DNA of 64,000 nt from Camelimonas lactis. Lineage in GTDB: Bacteria; Pseudomonadota; Alphaproteobacteria; Rhizobiales; Beijerinckiaceae. Each line of letters begins with the position of its first letter. Position 1 is the stretch's first letter. The DNA is taken from positions 558,001-622,000 of the forward strand of contig NZ_SLWL01000001.1 in NCBI RefSeq assembly GCF_004342915.1. Reading direction: 5' to 3'. Below the pieces are notes generated by a model. That model did no database searches and was not told the origin of the DNA. It was given only the letters and a program-made list of their open reading frames with translations. This document shows positions 53,339 through 62,770 of this stretch, one piece after another. The position numbers and the translations under genes are program-made.

Positions 53339-55546
53339 ATGCCGCACAAGCCGGGCCGTTCAGCATCTCCTCTGGCTGGCCTCGCGCCGGAGGACATTCT
53401 GACGCGCATGACGCTGGACGAAAAAATCGGCCAGTTGCACATGGTCAGCGCCGACGCGGTGATTACCGGCCCCTCCGGCCCGCCGGGTGGTTTGCGTGAT
53501 CTCGATCAGGGGCGCATCGGGTCGGTGCTCAATGTTTGGGGCGACGCGGCGGCGGGCCTGCAACGCAAGGCCGTGGAGCAGACCCGGCTCGGCCTGCCGT
53601 TGCTGTTTTGCCTCGATGTGGTGCACGGGTTTCGCACGGTGTTTCCCATTCCGCTTGCCGAGGCGGCGAGCTTCAGTGACGGGATCTGGCGGGAGACGGC
53701 GGCGGCCGCGGCGCGCGAAGCCGCGGAGGCCGGCGTGGCGCTGACCTTCGCGCCCATGGCCGACGTATCGCGTGACCCGCGCTGGGGGCGCATCTGTGAG
53801 GGCGGCGGCGAGGACCCGCTGGTCAACGCCCGCATGGCGCAGGCGAAAATCGCCGGTTTTCAGGGCGACGACCTGCGCGATGAGGCCCGGCTCGCCGCCA
53901 CGGTCAAGCACTTCGCCGCCTATGGCGCCGGCGTCGGCGGGCGCGAGTACGATTCCGCCGATGTGTCGGACTACGCCATGGCGGCTGACTATCTGCCGCC
54001 GTTCCGCGCCGCCGTCGCGGCGGGCGTGGCGGCGCTGATGCCGGCGTTCCTGGATATCGCTGGCGCGCCGATGACCGCCAACCGCGCCCTGCTGACGGAT
54101 GTGCTGCGCAAGACCTGGGGTTTCGGCGGCGTCACCATCACCGATTATAACGCCGTGGCCGAGCTGATCGCCCACGGCGCGGCGGAGGATGGCCTGGCGG
54201 CGGCGACGCTTGCCTTCAACGCCGGCAATGACGTGGACATGGTCTCCGGCCTCTACCATCGCCATCTCGCCGAAGCGGCGGCGCTGGGTCTGGTGGCGCT
54301 GGCCGATATCGACGCGGCGGCGCTGCGGGTGCTGCGGCTGAAGCAGGCGTTGGGGCTGTTTGAAAATCCCTGGCGCGTCTGCCCGCCGGCGACGCCGGTC
54401 CAGGTTGCCTCCCGGCGTGAGGCGGCGCGGCGGGCGGCGCGGGAATCGCTGACGTTGCTGCGTGATCCGCAAGGCGCGCTGCCACTGCCCCGCCAGCTGG
54501 CGCGCCTCGCGGTGATCGGCGCGCTGGCCACGTCCGCCGCCGACATGCGCGGCGCCTGGGCCGAAACTGGCGACGTCGAGGCCATTGTCACCATTGCCGA
54601 TGGCGTGCGCGCCGCCTGGCCGCAAGCGGACGTCGCCGTTTGCGGCGATGACCCGCAGGAGGCGGCGGCCGCCGCCCGCGCCGCCGGCGTCGCCATTCTC
54701 TGCCTTGGCGAAACGGCGGCGATGAGCGGCGAGGCGGCGGCGCGGGCCAATCCGGTTTTGCCGGATGGGCAGCAGGCCTTGCTGGACGCGGTGCTGGCCA
54801 CCGGCGCGCGGGTGATCGTGCTGCTGGCCTGCGGCCGGCCGCTGGTGGCGCCGCAACTGTTCGTGGCCGATTGCGCCGTGCTGGTGATCTGGGGGCTGGG
54901 CAGCGAGGCGGGGCGCGCCATCGCCGACGTGCTCAGCGGCGACGCCAGTCCTTCCGGCCGCCTGCCTGTGAGCTGGCCGCGCGCCATCGGGCAGATTCCG
55001 GTGTTCTATGCCCGCCGTCCCACCGGCCGGCCGCACGAAGCTGGCGCCCGTTATTCCAACGGTTACGCCGATCTGCCGATCGCGCCGCAATTCCCCTTCG
55101 GGCACGGCCTTGGCTATGCGACATTTTCCTGGAGCGATCTTCAGGTCAGCGCCATGGACCGGGCCGGAGCGACGTCGCCGCTGACCATCAGCCTGGCGGT
55201 GCGCCATGAGACGGGCGCCGGCGGCTGGCCGCAGGACGGGCGGACAGCGGCGATCGAGACGGTGTTTCTGTTCGCCCGCGTCCGGGTTCCAGGGCGGACG
55301 CGGCCGCTGCTGCTGCTGCGCGATTTCACCAGGGTCGCCCTGCGGCCGGGCGAGACGCGGCGGGTTTCGTTCGAGGTCAGCCGTGACTGGCTGACCCGCG
55401 AGGGGCTGGCGCCGGCGCCGGCGGCTGTATCCTTCCTGGAAATCATCGTCGCGGCGTCGGCGGAGCCAGAGGTCGACCCGGCGCGCTGCCTGCGGCGGGT
55501 TCTGGTGGCCCAGAAAGGAGCTGAACATGGACGGGCAGCCGGCTGA
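53339..55546 (+). CDS. Glycoside hydrolase family 3 beta-glucosidase-like enzyme
   Basis: A 735-residue GH3 protein. The N-terminal barrel domain starts with MTLDEKIGQLHM and has GRICEGGGEDP (151-161), KHF (190-192) and the catalytic nucleophile in ITDY (D269). The C-terminal alpha/beta sandwich (about 380-620) and the fibronectin III-like tail (about 620-735) are complete. The length and order match BglX and beta-1,2-glucosidases. No signal peptide, so it is cytosolic. GGGAG lies five bases before the ATG. The stop codon lies inside the GH15 gene (20-base overlap), showing a tight operon. Confidence 0.9.
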   Translation: MPHKPGRSASPLAGLAPEDILTRMTLDEKIGQLHMVSADAVITGPSGPPGGLRDLDQGRIGSVLNVWGDAAAGLQRKAVEQTRLGLPLLFCLDVVHGFRTVFPIPLAEAASFSDGIWRETAAAAAREAAEAGVALTFAPMADVSRDPRWGRICEGGGEDPLVNARMAQAKIAGFQGDDLRDEARLAATVKHFAAYGAGVGGREYDSADVSDYAMAADYLPPFRAAVAAGVAALMPAFLDIAGAPMTANRALLTDVLRKTWGFGGVTITDYNAVAELIAHGAAEDGLAAATLAFNAGNDVDMVSGLYHRHLAEAAALGLVALADIDAAALRVLRLKQALGLFENPWRVCPPATPVQVASRREAARRAARESLTLLRDPQGALPLPRQLARLAVIGALATSAADMRGAWAETGDVEAIVTIADGVRAAWPQADVAVCGDDPQEAAAAARAAGVAILCLGETAAMSGEAAARANPVLPDGQQALLDAVLATGARVIVLLACGRPLVAPQLFVADCAVLVIWGLGSEAGRAIADVLSGDASPSGRLPVSWPRAIGQIPVFYARRPTGRPHEAGARYSNGYADLPIAPQFPFGHGLGYATFSWSDLQVSAMDRAGATSPLTISLAVRHETGAGGWPQDGRTAAIETVFLFARVRVPGRTRPLLLLRDFTRVALRPGETRRVSFEVSRDWLTREGLAPAPAAVSFLEIIVAASAEPEVDPARCLRRVLVAQKGAEHGRAAG

Positions 55547-56999
55547 ACCCCTGACCGACTGGCTCGATCGCCAGCAGCAATGCGCGGCCGAACGGCTGTT
55601 CGGCGCTGTTTCCGCCACCCATCTCATCAAACAGCGTCCAGGCTTCGGCCAGGTCATCACGCCGGCCCCCGGCTCGGTGCTGGCCTCGCCAGCCGACGCC
55701 AACTGGGACCCGGAGCCGGACTATTTCTTCCATTGGTTGCGCGACGGCGCGCTGGCCATGGAGGCGGTGCGGCTGCTGCGGGCGTCGCCGCAGTTTGGCC
55801 AGCTGGCGGAATGGGAACTGGAGCAATACGTGAACTTCAGCCTGCGGCTGGCGGAGCTGGACGGGGCGGCGCGGCTGGCGGAAACGCCGCTGTGGCATGG
55901 GGTCGCCACGGCGTTTCTCCAGTATGTCCGTGACCCCGACGAGGTGCTGGGCCTCAGGGGCGACGCCGTGCGCGGCGACGTGCGCTTCAACCCTGATGGA
56001 ACCCTCGACATCACCCGCTGGTCGCGACCGCAATATGACGGGGTGGCCCTGCGCGCGCTGGGGCTGCTGCGCTGCGTCGACCGCCGCCAGACGCCGGAAT
56101 GGGCGGAGCTGATCGCCGATGATCTGGATTGCGTGGCGCGCAACGCCGGCCGGCCCTGCGTCGATCTGTGGGAGGAGGAGGAAGGCTTTCACTGCCACAC
56201 CATGCTGACGCAATACGCCGCCCTGCGCGCCGGCGCGGCCGTGGCGGGGACGTCTTCACCCATGGCGGCGACGGCAAGGCGCCAGGCGTCGCTGATGGGC
56301 CGGGCGCGGTTGTGGGAAGCCGCCGCTGAGGAGCTGTGGCGGCGCCTGGACGGGCTGCGCAGGCCGGAAGGCGCGGGCGGCTGGATCATCAGTCGCGTCG
56401 CGGCGGCTGGCGGCGCGCCCGTATCAGAGGGCAAACTGCTCGACGCTTCGGTGATCCTTGGCGTGATCCACGCCGGCCTGGAGGATGGGCCGTTCAGCCT
56501 CAGCGATCCGCTCGTTCATGGAACGCTGCTGCGGCTGGAGGCGCACTACGCCGCCGCCTTTGCGCTCAACCGGCGGCTTTCGCCCCACTGCGCCCCGCAT
56601 CTCGGCCGCAATCCGGCTGATGTCTATTTCGACGGCGGGGCCTGGCCGCTGATTACCCTGGCGGCGGCGGAGCTGCGCTACCGGCTGGCCGCCGCTGTCG
56701 CGCGGGGCCGGGCGCCGGAGCGGATCGCGCCGGCGTTGTGGTTTGGCGAGGCGGCGGAGCAGGAGCCGGGCGCGGTCGCGCGCCTGCTGCTGCGGGCCGG
56801 CGATATGGGGCTGGCGTCGGTGCGGGCGGTGACGCCGGCCGATGGAGCCATGGCCGAGCAGGCGGACCGCGAGACCGGCGCGCCCCGCTCCGCCCGCAAT
56901 CTCACCTGGAGCTACGCCGCCTTCCTGACAGCGGCGGCGGCGCGCGGCGAGGCGCTGGACGCCATGGGCAGTGACGCCCCTGGCGGCGACGTCGACTGA
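55527..56999 (+). CDS. Glycoside hydrolase family 15 enzyme
   Basis: A 490-residue GH15 (glucoamylase/trehalase/glucodextranase) protein. The general acid is in DLWEEEEG (about 213-220). FFHWLRDGALAMEAVRLL (about 67-84) and SRPQYDGVALRALGLL follow the family pattern. NLTWSYAAFL is at the C-terminus, after EQADRETG, the usual second catalytic region. No signal peptide. GGAG (AAGGAGC) is nine bases before the ATG, which lies inside the end of the GH3 gene. GH15 enzymes normally cut alpha-linked glucans, so pairing with GH3 suggests a mixed or alpha-linked branch on the target, or trehalose handling. Confidence 0.88.
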   Translation: MDGQPAEPLTDWLDRQQQCAAERLFGAVSATHLIKQRPGFGQVITPAPGSVLASPADANWDPEPDYFFHWLRDGALAMEAVRLLRASPQFGQLAEWELEQYVNFSLRLAELDGAARLAETPLWHGVATAFLQYVRDPDEVLGLRGDAVRGDVRFNPDGTLDITRWSRPQYDGVALRALGLLRCVDRRQTPEWAELIADDLDCVARNAGRPCVDLWEEEEGFHCHTMLTQYAALRAGAAVAGTSSPMAATARRQASLMGRARLWEAAAEELWRRLDGLRRPEGAGGWIISRVAAAGGAPVSEGKLLDASVILGVIHAGLEDGPFSLSDPLVHGTLLRLEAHYAAAFALNRRLSPHCAPHLGRNPADVYFDGGAWPLITLAAAELRYRLAAAVARGRAPERIAPALWFGEAAEQEPGAVARLLLRAGDMGLASVRAVTPADGAMAEQADRETGAPRSARNLTWSYAAFLTAAAARGEALDAMGSDAPGGDVD

Positions 57000-57745
57000 A
57001 AAGGCGGCAACGGATGATTCACACTTTCACGGCATGATTCCTGGCAGGGCATGAGCGGATTTGGCCGTGGCGTCGACCGGCCGTCTGGCGCCCCGGGGAA
57101 AACGGAATCGCCTCCAGGCGATGCGCCGGATTGTTGATGCTCCGCTCCAGGCGCATCCGGCGTCGCCAGGGCCGGTCCTGAAGTTCTGGTGAAGATTCAG
57201 GCGCGGGAAAAAGCGCGAGTCATGTCAGCGCGTTGCGCCGGTGATCTGGCGAACTGATTCAGGCGGGTGATTATCCGGTCGCCGCCATGGGTGGCTTTTG
57301 CTGTCAGGATGATTCCGGTTTGTGGCGCAAGTCTTTATTATCAAAATCATTTTGCCGGGAGGGGGGTTGCCTGCTCCGGGTTGAGGTCCTGATTCCGCTT
57401 TTGCCGGCAAGTTCCTGGCGTCAGACTCGATTTGCCGTCTGGTCGCCCGGGTGATGGCCAGTGGCGCCGTCGCGGCTTTTTGGGCTGTCCCGGCTTGCCC
57501 TGACAGGGCGGGCGGTGAAACGGGCGCCGGCGCAGCACGGCCGGGCGGATGATTCCAGACGTTCCGCTATTTGTCTGAAGAGTAAGGGGTTTGTTGTCGC
57601 GGACGATGCGGCTGCCGCGGTTACTCGCCGTGTTGGCCGGGCCGCGTGGATATCGGGAGCATGTCCGGTCATGACGGGTGGGGGCGTGGCGGCGGGCGGC
57701 GTGAGTGGTGGATGACTGGCGCAAGCCGCCTGACATGCGCCCAGC
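57000..57745. other. Non-coding convergent interval
   Basis: About 750 bases without a gene. A bulged hairpin pairs GGCGATGCGCCGGA near 57118 with TCCGGCGTCGCC near 57158. A small perfect palindrome, CAAAATCATTTTG, lies at 57342-57354 in a short AT-rich patch. A terminator for the GH15 operon is not obvious. Confidence 0.45.
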
Positions 57746-57767
57746 AAAAAGGGGCCCGCGGGCCCCT
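57746..57767 (-). terminator. Intrinsic terminator of efp
   Basis: On the minus strand a perfect palindrome GGGGCCCGCGGGCCCC (57751-57766) is followed by TTTTT. It lies about 57 bases after the efp stop. Confidence 0.85.
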
Positions 57768-57823
57768 CGTGCGCGGATCGTGTCCGCCATGTCGTGGCGC
57801 CGGCAAATCCCGGCGCTGGCGCG

Positions 57824-58390
57824 TCAGCCCTTGGCGCGCTCCACATAGGAGCCGTCGGCGGTCATGACGACGATCTTCGTGCCGGTTTCGATGTGCGGCG
57901 GCACGGTGGTGCGGGCGCCGTTGGAGAGGATGGCCGGCTTGTAGGACGAGGAGGCGGTCTGGCCCTTGGTGGTGGGCTCGGTCTCGACCACTTCCAGCAC
58001 CACGCGCTGCGGCAGGGTGATGGCGACGGCGTTGCCCTCGAACATGGACAGCTGCACGACCATGCCCTCGATCAGGTAGATGGCCTGGTCGCCGATCACG
58101 TCGGACGGCACTTCCACCTGGTCGTAATTTTCCTGGTTCATGAAAATGTAGCGATCGCCTTCCTGGTACAGGTAGCTGTGATCGCGATCCTCAACGAAGG
58201 CGCGCTCCACCTGCTCGGTGGTCTTGTAGCGCTGGCTGGTCTTCACGCCGTCGGAAATGCGGCGCATGTCGATCTGCGTCGTCGGCGTGCCCTTGCCGGG
58301 GAAGAAACTCTCGGCGGAAATGACCGTATAGAGCTGACCCTCAACCTCAAGGACGTTGCCCTTGCGGACGGAACTGGCGATGACCCTCAC
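57824..58390 (-). CDS. efp: Elongation factor P
   Basis: A 188-residue EF-P, which binds the ribosome between the P and E sites and rescues stalling at polyproline. The start is GTG at 58390: [17 protein letters not shown] is the normal N-terminus, and ACGAGG lies eight bases upstream. The lysine to be modified is K33 in FFPGKGTP, equivalent to K34 of E. coli. The KOW-like domain and two OB domains are complete, with [11 protein letters not shown] and [15 protein letters not shown] in the usual places. The divergent epmA-epmB genes indicate (R)-beta-lysylation of this residue. Confidence 0.96.
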   Translation of the reverse strand: MRVIASSVRKGNVLEVEGQLYTVISAESFFPGKGTPTTQIDMRRISDGVKTSQRYKTTEQVERAFVEDRDHSYLYQEGDRYIFMNQENYDQVEVPSDVIGDQAIYLIEGMVVQLSMFEGNAVAITLPQRVVLEVVETEPTTKGQTASSSYKPAILSNGARTTVPPHIETGTKIVVMTADGSYVERAKG

Positions 58391-58726
58391 GTGTGACCTC
58401 GTATGACATTGTCGCCATGCAGCCGCGATGACGGCCATGACGTCTGATAAACCGGCGGACGCCCAGGTCTGGCGATGTCACCCGGACAGCGTCTGGCGGG
58501 CGTCGCCGCCCGGGCGCGCGCCCCGCGGACCTGGTTGCGAAAAACTCCGTGTCGACGCGGCCCGGGCCTGATGACGGCCTGACGGCGGCCGGGACAGAAG
58601 CGCGCCGGTGATGTAAACACCAGGCGAAACCTGCCGCCGGATGACGGGCAACACAGGGTTATCGATGCGAATGAAAAGCCTGTACATTGTTTTGCGCCGG
58701 ATGGCGAGACGCCGGAGCGGCGCGCG
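58391..58726. other. Shared efp/epmA promoter region
   Basis: These 336 bases separate efp from epmA and should contain both promoters. TTATCG-N18-TACATT (58659-58688) ahead of epmA is a weak promoter candidate. No gene is seen. Confidence 0.4.
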
Positions 58727-59806
58727 ATGAGCAGCCAGGCCCTCTGGCGGCTGCCGGGCCGCCACGCCGCCCGCCGCCCGCGCCTGCTGGCGCGCGGCCA
58801 GATCGTTTCCGCCATGCGGCGGTATTTCGATGACCAGGGCTTCATTGAGGTGGACCCCAACGCCTTGCAGGTGTCGCCCGGCAATGAAACGCATCTGCAC
58901 GGCTTTCAGGTCAGCGACGGGGCCGGCGGTCCGCAACCGCCGCTGTATCTGCACACTTCGCCCGAATTCGCCATGAAGAAGCTGCTGTCGGCGGGGGAGG
59001 AGCAGATTTACGCCTTCGCCCATGTGTTCCGGGCCCGCGAGGTCAGCCCGCTGCACCATCCCGAGTTCACCATGGTGGAGTGGTATCGCGCCGGCGAGCC
59101 GCCTTCGGCGCTGATGACCGACTGCGCCCGGTTGCTGGCCATCGCCGCCGCCACGGCCCGCGCCGCCGGTTGCGGGCGCCAGGATGGCGTCTGGCGGTTT
59201 CGCGGCCGCAGCGCCGACCCGACGTTGCCGCCCGAGCGCCTGACCCTGGTGGAGGCGTTTGGCCGCCACGCCGGGCTTGATCTCGTCGCGTTCCTTCCTG
59301 CCGCCGGCGCGACGGCGGACGCCGCGCTGACCACCAGCTTCCGCGCCGCCGCTGAAGCCATTGGCGTGCGCACCGTGGCGGACGACGGCTGGTCGGATGT
59401 GTTCTCCCGCGTGCTGTCGGAGCGTATCGAACCGCATCTGGGCCAGGGCCGGGCGACGCTGCTGTGCGATTATCCGGCCAGCGAGGCGGCGCTGGCGCGG
59501 CGCCGGGCCGATGATCCGCGTTTCGCCGAACGCTTCGAGCTGTACGCCTGCGGCGTGGAACTGGCCAACGGCTTCGGCGAACTCACCGACGCCGACGAGC
59601 AGCGCCGCCGTTTTGCGGCGGACATGGACGAGAAGGCGCGCGTCTATGGCGAGCGTTATCCGCTCGATGAGGACTTCCTGGCGGCGCTGCCGCATATGCC
59701 GGTGGCCAGCGGCGTCGCCCTGGGCCTTGACCGGCTGGTGATGCTGGCGACGGGCGCCGAACGCGTCGATGACGTGATCTGGACGCCGGTGGCGCAGGAC
59801 CCATAA
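58727..59806 (+). CDS. epmA: EF-P (R)-beta-lysine ligase
   Basis: A 359-residue class II aminoacyl-tRNA-synthetase paralogue (PoxA/GenX), lacking the anticodon-binding domain of LysRS. Motif 1 region: RRYFDDQGFIEVDPNALQVS. Motif 2: FRAREVSPLHHPEFTMVEWY. Motif 3: GVALGLDRLVMLATGA. EHLDP-type residues for (R)-beta-lysine are not resolved by eye. It activates (R)-beta-lysine and attaches it to the EF-P lysine. It overlaps no gene, but epmB starts two bases after its stop, so they form one operon. Divergent efp completes the set. Confidence 0.95.
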   Translation: MSSQALWRLPGRHAARRPRLLARGQIVSAMRRYFDDQGFIEVDPNALQVSPGNETHLHGFQVSDGAGGPQPPLYLHTSPEFAMKKLLSAGEEQIYAFAHVFRAREVSPLHHPEFTMVEWYRAGEPPSALMTDCARLLAIAAATARAAGCGRQDGVWRFRGRSADPTLPPERLTLVEAFGRHAGLDLVAFLPAAGATADAALTTSFRAAAEAIGVRTVADDGWSDVFSRVLSERIEPHLGQGRATLLCDYPASEAALARRRADDPRFAERFELYACGVELANGFGELTDADEQRRRFAADMDEKARVYGERYPLDEDFLAALPHMPVASGVALGLDRLVMLATGAERVDDVIWTPVAQDP

Positions 59807-59808
59807 GC

Positions 59809-60873
59809 ATGCGCAAGAGCCTGACCCGCGTCGATGAACTGGTCGCGGCCGGCCTGGCCGATGATGGCGCGCGCGTGGAGCTGGAGCAGGTGGCGGCGCG
59901 CTATGCGGTGGCGGTGACGCCCGCCATGGCGGACCTCATTCCACCCCATGCGCCGGATGACCCCATGGCGCTGCAATTCATCCCCCGGACCGAAGAGCTG
60001 ACGACCCTGGCCGTGGAGCGCGCCGATCCCATCGGCGACGACGTTCACAGCCCGACGCCTGGTCTGGTGCACCGCTACAGGGATCGGGCGCTGCTCAAGC
60101 TGGCCTCGGTCTGCCCGGTCTACTGCCGGTTCTGCTTCCGCCGCGAAATGGTCGGGCAGGGCGGCGAGGCCATGCTGACGCCAGACGAACTGGACGCCGC
60201 CTTCGCCTGTATCGCCAGCCGCCCGGAGATCTGGGAGGTGGTGATCAGCGGCGGCGATCCGCTGATCCTCAGCCCGCGACGGCTGGCCGGGGTGATGCGG
60301 CGGCTGGCGGCCATCGATCACGTGCGCGTCGTGCGTTTTCATTCCCGGGTGCCGCTGGTGGCGCCGGAGCGGATCACGCCCGAACTGGTCCAGACCCTGC
60401 GCGGCGCCGGCAAGGCGGCGTGGGTGGTGCTGCACGTCAACCACGCCCGGGAGTTCACGCCGGCGGGGCGGGCGGCGCTGGCGTTGCTGGCGGATGGCGG
60501 CGTGCCGCTGCTGTCGCAGAGCGTGCTGCTGCGCGGCGTCAACGACAACGCGGCGGCGCTGGAGGCCCTGCTGCGCGCCTGCGTCGAGAACCGGGTGAAG
60601 CCGTATTATCTGCACCAGGGCGATCTGGCGCCAGGCTCCAGCCATTTGCGCACGACCATCGCCGAAGGCCAGGGGCTGATGCGCGATCTGCGCGGCCGCC
60701 TCTCCGGCGTCGCCCAGCCAACCTATGTGCTGGATATTCCAGGCGGTTTCGGCAAATCGCCAATCGGGCCGAACTATATCTGCGACGACCCGGACCATGC
60801 TGGCGGCGCGCTGGTGACCGACCCTTCGGGGCGAACCCACCGTTATCCGCCTGCCGGCGACGGCGAGGCGTGA
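59809..60873 (+). CDS. epmB: EF-P lysine 2,3-aminomutase
   Basis: A 354-residue radical-SAM enzyme that converts (S)-alpha-lysine to (R)-beta-lysine for EpmA. The iron-sulphur motif CxxxCxxC is C102, C106 and C109 in CPVYCRFCFRR. The PLP lysine is K316 in IPGGFGKSPIGP. VISGGDPLILSP is the SAM-binding GGD region. Length is that of EpmB and shorter than catabolic KamA (about 415 residues), which also has a C-terminal extension absent here. It is tightly linked to epmA and separated from the next gene by 113 bases. Confidence 0.95.
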   Translation: MRKSLTRVDELVAAGLADDGARVELEQVAARYAVAVTPAMADLIPPHAPDDPMALQFIPRTEELTTLAVERADPIGDDVHSPTPGLVHRYRDRALLKLASVCPVYCRFCFRREMVGQGGEAMLTPDELDAAFACIASRPEIWEVVISGGDPLILSPRRLAGVMRRLAAIDHVRVVRFHSRVPLVAPERITPELVQTLRGAGKAAWVVLHVNHAREFTPAGRAALALLADGGVPLLSQSVLLRGVNDNAAALEALLRACVENRVKPYYLHQGDLAPGSSHLRTTIAEGQGLMRDLRGRLSGVAQPTYVLDIPGGFGKSPIGPNYICDDPDHAGGALVTDPSGRTHRYPPAGDGEA

Positions 60874-60986
60874 GCCGCCCGGGCTTCCCGGACATGGCAG
60901 GGCGGCGGGACAGCCTCTGGCGCGGCGCCGCGCCCTCCGGCATATCTGGACCAGATCAAACGCGATAACGCGCTTCAGGAGGAAAC

Positions 60987-61541
60987 ATGGCCCGCATTCC
61001 CTATTTCGACCGCGCCGAAGCCGATGCCGAAGTCGAGAAGATTTACGCCAAATTGCCGCCGCTGAACCTGTTCCGGATGATGGGCCATTCCGGCCGGCTG
61101 ATGGGGCAGTTCGTCAAGTTCGGCAACCAGTTGCTGATCCATTCCGATCTTGATCCGGTGCTGCGCGAGATCGCCATCGTGCGGGTTGGCGTGCTGAGCA
61201 GGGCCTCCTACGAGGTTTACCAGCACGAAGCCATCTGCCGCAGCTATGGCATGCCGGAAGAGAAAATTCGCGCCATCCACGAAGGGCCGGACGCGGCGGC
61301 GTTCAATGAACTGGAAAAGCAGGTGATGCGTCTGACCGACGACATCGTCCACAACGTCCGCGCCTCCGACGCCACCTTCAATCCGGTGCTGGAAAAGCTT
61401 GGGCCGAAGCACACCCAGCACCTGGTGTTCTCCATTGGCTTCTACATGATGGTGAGCCGCTTCCTGGAGAATTTCGACGTCGATATCGAGGACGACGGCC
61501 GCCCCGCCGGGCTGGATCTGCCGGGGATGGAGAAGCGCTGA
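60987..61541 (+). CDS. Carboxymuconolactone-decarboxylase-like (AhpD-fold) protein
   Basis: A 184-residue protein of the CMD/AhpD superfamily. The core is DPVLREIAIVRVGVLSRASY, then EVYQHEAICRSYGMPEEKI. The usual CxxC of peroxidase-type members is absent; one Cys, one Glu and one His remain (E-x3-H-x3-C). AGGAGG lies six bases before the ATG. Members are decarboxylases, thiol peroxidases or of unknown role. It is an isolated gene after the epm operon, so no pathway can be assigned. Confidence 0.85.
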   Translation: MARIPYFDRAEADAEVEKIYAKLPPLNLFRMMGHSGRLMGQFVKFGNQLLIHSDLDPVLREIAIVRVGVLSRASYEVYQHEAICRSYGMPEEKIRAIHEGPDAAAFNELEKQVMRLTDDIVHNVRASDATFNPVLEKLGPKHTQHLVFSIGFYMMVSRFLENFDVDIEDDGRPAGLDLPGMEKR

Positions 61542-61819
61542 AGGCGCGCGTGGATGGCGGGCCGCGCGCAGGGTGCGCCTGAGCCAGCGTCCCGCATCTG
61601 GTCTGTTCTCATTTGACTTTTGCCGGCCGGCGGCTTATCCCGCCGGCCATGTCATGCACGATCGCACGGGGCCTTCCGCGCTCCGCCGTCAACTTCGGTC
61701 GCTATTATCCGCTGTTCACATAACAGCGGCCTGCATTCTCATGTTCAACCGCTGCGACGCCGGCGGTTGAACCATTTCTTTCCAGCTTACCGGCGCGCAG
61801 CCCGCACAAGGGCCTTGTC

Positions 61820-62725
61820 ATGTTCGCGCCTTCGGCTGTTTCCGATTTCAGTTTTGGTTCTGACGCATCCGGCTGCGCCGATGCGACGTCTGCTGCGCCT
61901 GACGTTGCTGTTGCGTCGCCGGCGGATTTTTCCCGCATTGGGCTCATCGGCTTCGGCGCCTTCGGCCGCCTGATCGCGCGTTATGCGCCAGCGGGCGTGC
62001 GCCTGCTTGCCCATGACGCGGCGCCGGAGGCGGCCGACGCATATCCGCCGGCGTCCTGCAGCCTGTCCCGGGTAAGCCTGGCGGAGGCTGCCTCATGCCC
62101 CCTGGTGGTGCTGGCCGCGCCGGTGGCGGCGACGGCCACGATCTGTCGGCAGATCGCCCCCTGGCTGCGCCCCGGGACGCTCGTTGTCGACGTGGGCTCG
62201 GTGAAGGTGCAGCCGGTGGCCGACATGGTGGCCAATCTGCCGGCGCACGTGGAGATCGCCGGGCTGCACCCGCTGTTCGGGCCGCAGAGCGCCGCCGACG
62301 GGCTGGCCGGGCTGCGGCTGGTGGTTTGCCCGGTGCGCGGGCGCCGGGTGTTCCGGCTGGCGGCGCTGCTGAAGGCCGGTTTTGGCCTGGAGACGCAATT
62401 CGCCACCCCGGATGAGCACGACCGCGAGATGGCCATGGTGCAGGGCGTCACCCACATGGTGGCGCGGCTGGTGGCGTCGCTCGATGAACGCCCGACGCGC
62501 ATGGCCACCCGCAGCTACGCGCTGCTGATGCAGGCGGTGGACATGGTGCGGCGCGACAATCCGGCGGTGTTCGACGCCATCGCCCTGCGCAATCCCTTTG
62601 TCGCCGGCGTGCAGGAACAGTTCTTTGAAGCCGCCGTTGCGCTGCGCGACGATCTGGCGGCGCGGCGCGCGGCGTTGACGGATGTGGAGCCGCAGCCGTG
62701 CGCGAGGGTGGCGGCGGCGTCCTGA
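61820..62725 (+). CDS. tyrA: Prephenate/arogenate dehydrogenase
   Basis: A 301-residue TyrA-type dehydrogenase for tyrosine synthesis. The Rossmann motif is RIGLIGFGAFGRLIARYA (about 39-56), followed by VVDVGSVK and the catalytic GLHPLFGPQSA. The C-terminal helical domain has the usual MVQGVTHMVARLV. The first 38 residues are an unusual, Ser/Ala-rich extension with no nearer ATG or GTG. The match to the cyclohexadienyl/arogenate subgroup is good, but substrate choice is not readable. No aroF/pheA neighbours. A weak AGGG precedes the ATG. Confidence 0.85.
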   Translation: MFAPSAVSDFSFGSDASGCADATSAAPDVAVASPADFSRIGLIGFGAFGRLIARYAPAGVRLLAHDAAPEAADAYPPASCSLSRVSLAEAASCPLVVLAAPVAATATICRQIAPWLRPGTLVVDVGSVKVQPVADMVANLPAHVEIAGLHPLFGPQSAADGLAGLRLVVCPVRGRRVFRLAALLKAGFGLETQFATPDEHDREMAMVQGVTHMVARLVASLDERPTRMATRSYALLMQAVDMVRRDNPAVFDAIALRNPFVAGVQEQFFEAAVALRDDLAARRAALTDVEPQPCARVAAAS

Positions 62726-62770
62726 GGCGGGAATGGAGCGCCGGTTTCCCTGGCGCTCCAGCCCTGACGA

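Noticed and set aside
50227-53499. 1090-codon plus-strand frame across the PF10091 and ABC genes
   Set aside because: Antisense to two well-supported genes with intact motifs. No ribosome binding site or family resemblance.
53360-55702. 780-codon minus-strand frame opposite GH3
   Set aside because: Shadow of a full GH3 protein, rich in Arg, Gln and His.
59809-60873. Catabolic lysine 2,3-aminomutase (KamA)
   Set aside because: Shorter than KamA and directly linked to epmA and efp, so EpmB is the better call.
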